A stretch of 64,000 nt of DNA, taken from positions 49,144,054 to 49,208,053 of the forward strand of contig CM069593.1 in the NCBI GenBank assembly GCA_035771175.1, written 5' to 3'. This document shows, in pieces, positions 63,991 through 64,000 of the stretch. How positions within the stretch are numbered: position 1 is the stretch's first letter; each line of letters starts with the position of its first letter. The notes under the pieces are model-generated. The model was given only the letters and a program-made list of their open reading frames with translations. It had not been told where the DNA came from and ran no database searches. Origin of the DNA: Paratinospora sagittata. Lineage: Eukaryota > Streptophyta > Magnoliopsida > Ranunculales > Menispermaceae. Made by a program: the position numbers and the translations under genes.

Positions 63991-64000
63991 TCAGTTGTAA

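Noticed and set aside
1..64000. CRISPR arrays, rRNA, tRNA genes or bacterial-type operons
   Set aside because: No regularly spaced repeats, cloverleaf-capable tRNA genes or prokaryotic gene organisation were seen; tRNA-like motifs belong to SINEs.

Overview
This window looks like nuclear DNA of a flowering plant. The support is a plant-type beta-tubulin gene with two introns at the usual plant positions, a plant-type ECM29 gene with GT-AG introns, AT-rich introns, and typical angiosperm non-LTR retrotransposons, tRNA-derived SINEs and hAT or Tourist-like DNA elements. The species cannot be fixed from the sequence alone. The very long, LINE-filled introns would fit a woody eudicot, an early-diverging eudicot or a magnoliid.

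Layout: 1-4150 is non-coding DNA with small repeats, one Tourist-like MITE and the beta-tubulin promoter and leader. Positions 4151-6153 hold an intact three-exon beta-tubulin gene (446 codons, + strand). Positions 6154-7949 hold its 3' UTR, spacer and the next promoter. From 7950 to the right edge lies one very large gene on the + strand, the proteasome adaptor and scaffold ECM29. I could follow 34 exons (7950 to 62501) that join without a frame break into 1748 codons. The last exons, probably about 70-80 codons by comparison with the family, lie beyond the window. About 5.2 kb of coding sequence is spread over at least 54.5 kb.

The introns hold the rest of the content. At least a dozen 5'-truncated or decayed LINE copies lie in both orientations, mostly a lineage with reverse transcriptase plus a C-terminal zf-RVT zinc-binding domain, and some RTE-like copies. 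Two LINEs keep clear target-site duplications (TSDs), at 22254/23093 and 26814/29959. Four hAT-like non-autonomous elements with 8-bp TSDs were found. One of them contains a nested LINE, and another has landed inside an antisense LINE. There are also three Tourist/PIF-Harbinger-like MITEs with TTA duplications, a SINE family in both orientations, a perfect-looking 250-bp tandem duplication, and several microsatellites.

Tubulin and ECM29 are independent neighbours, each with its own promoter; nothing suggests a shared pathway. I see no operon, CRISPR array, toxin system or new biochemical system. The most noteworthy items are the GC-AG first intron of ECM29, a tandem splice acceptor at exon 6 whose upstream choice would add an in-frame stop, and the datable nested insertions.
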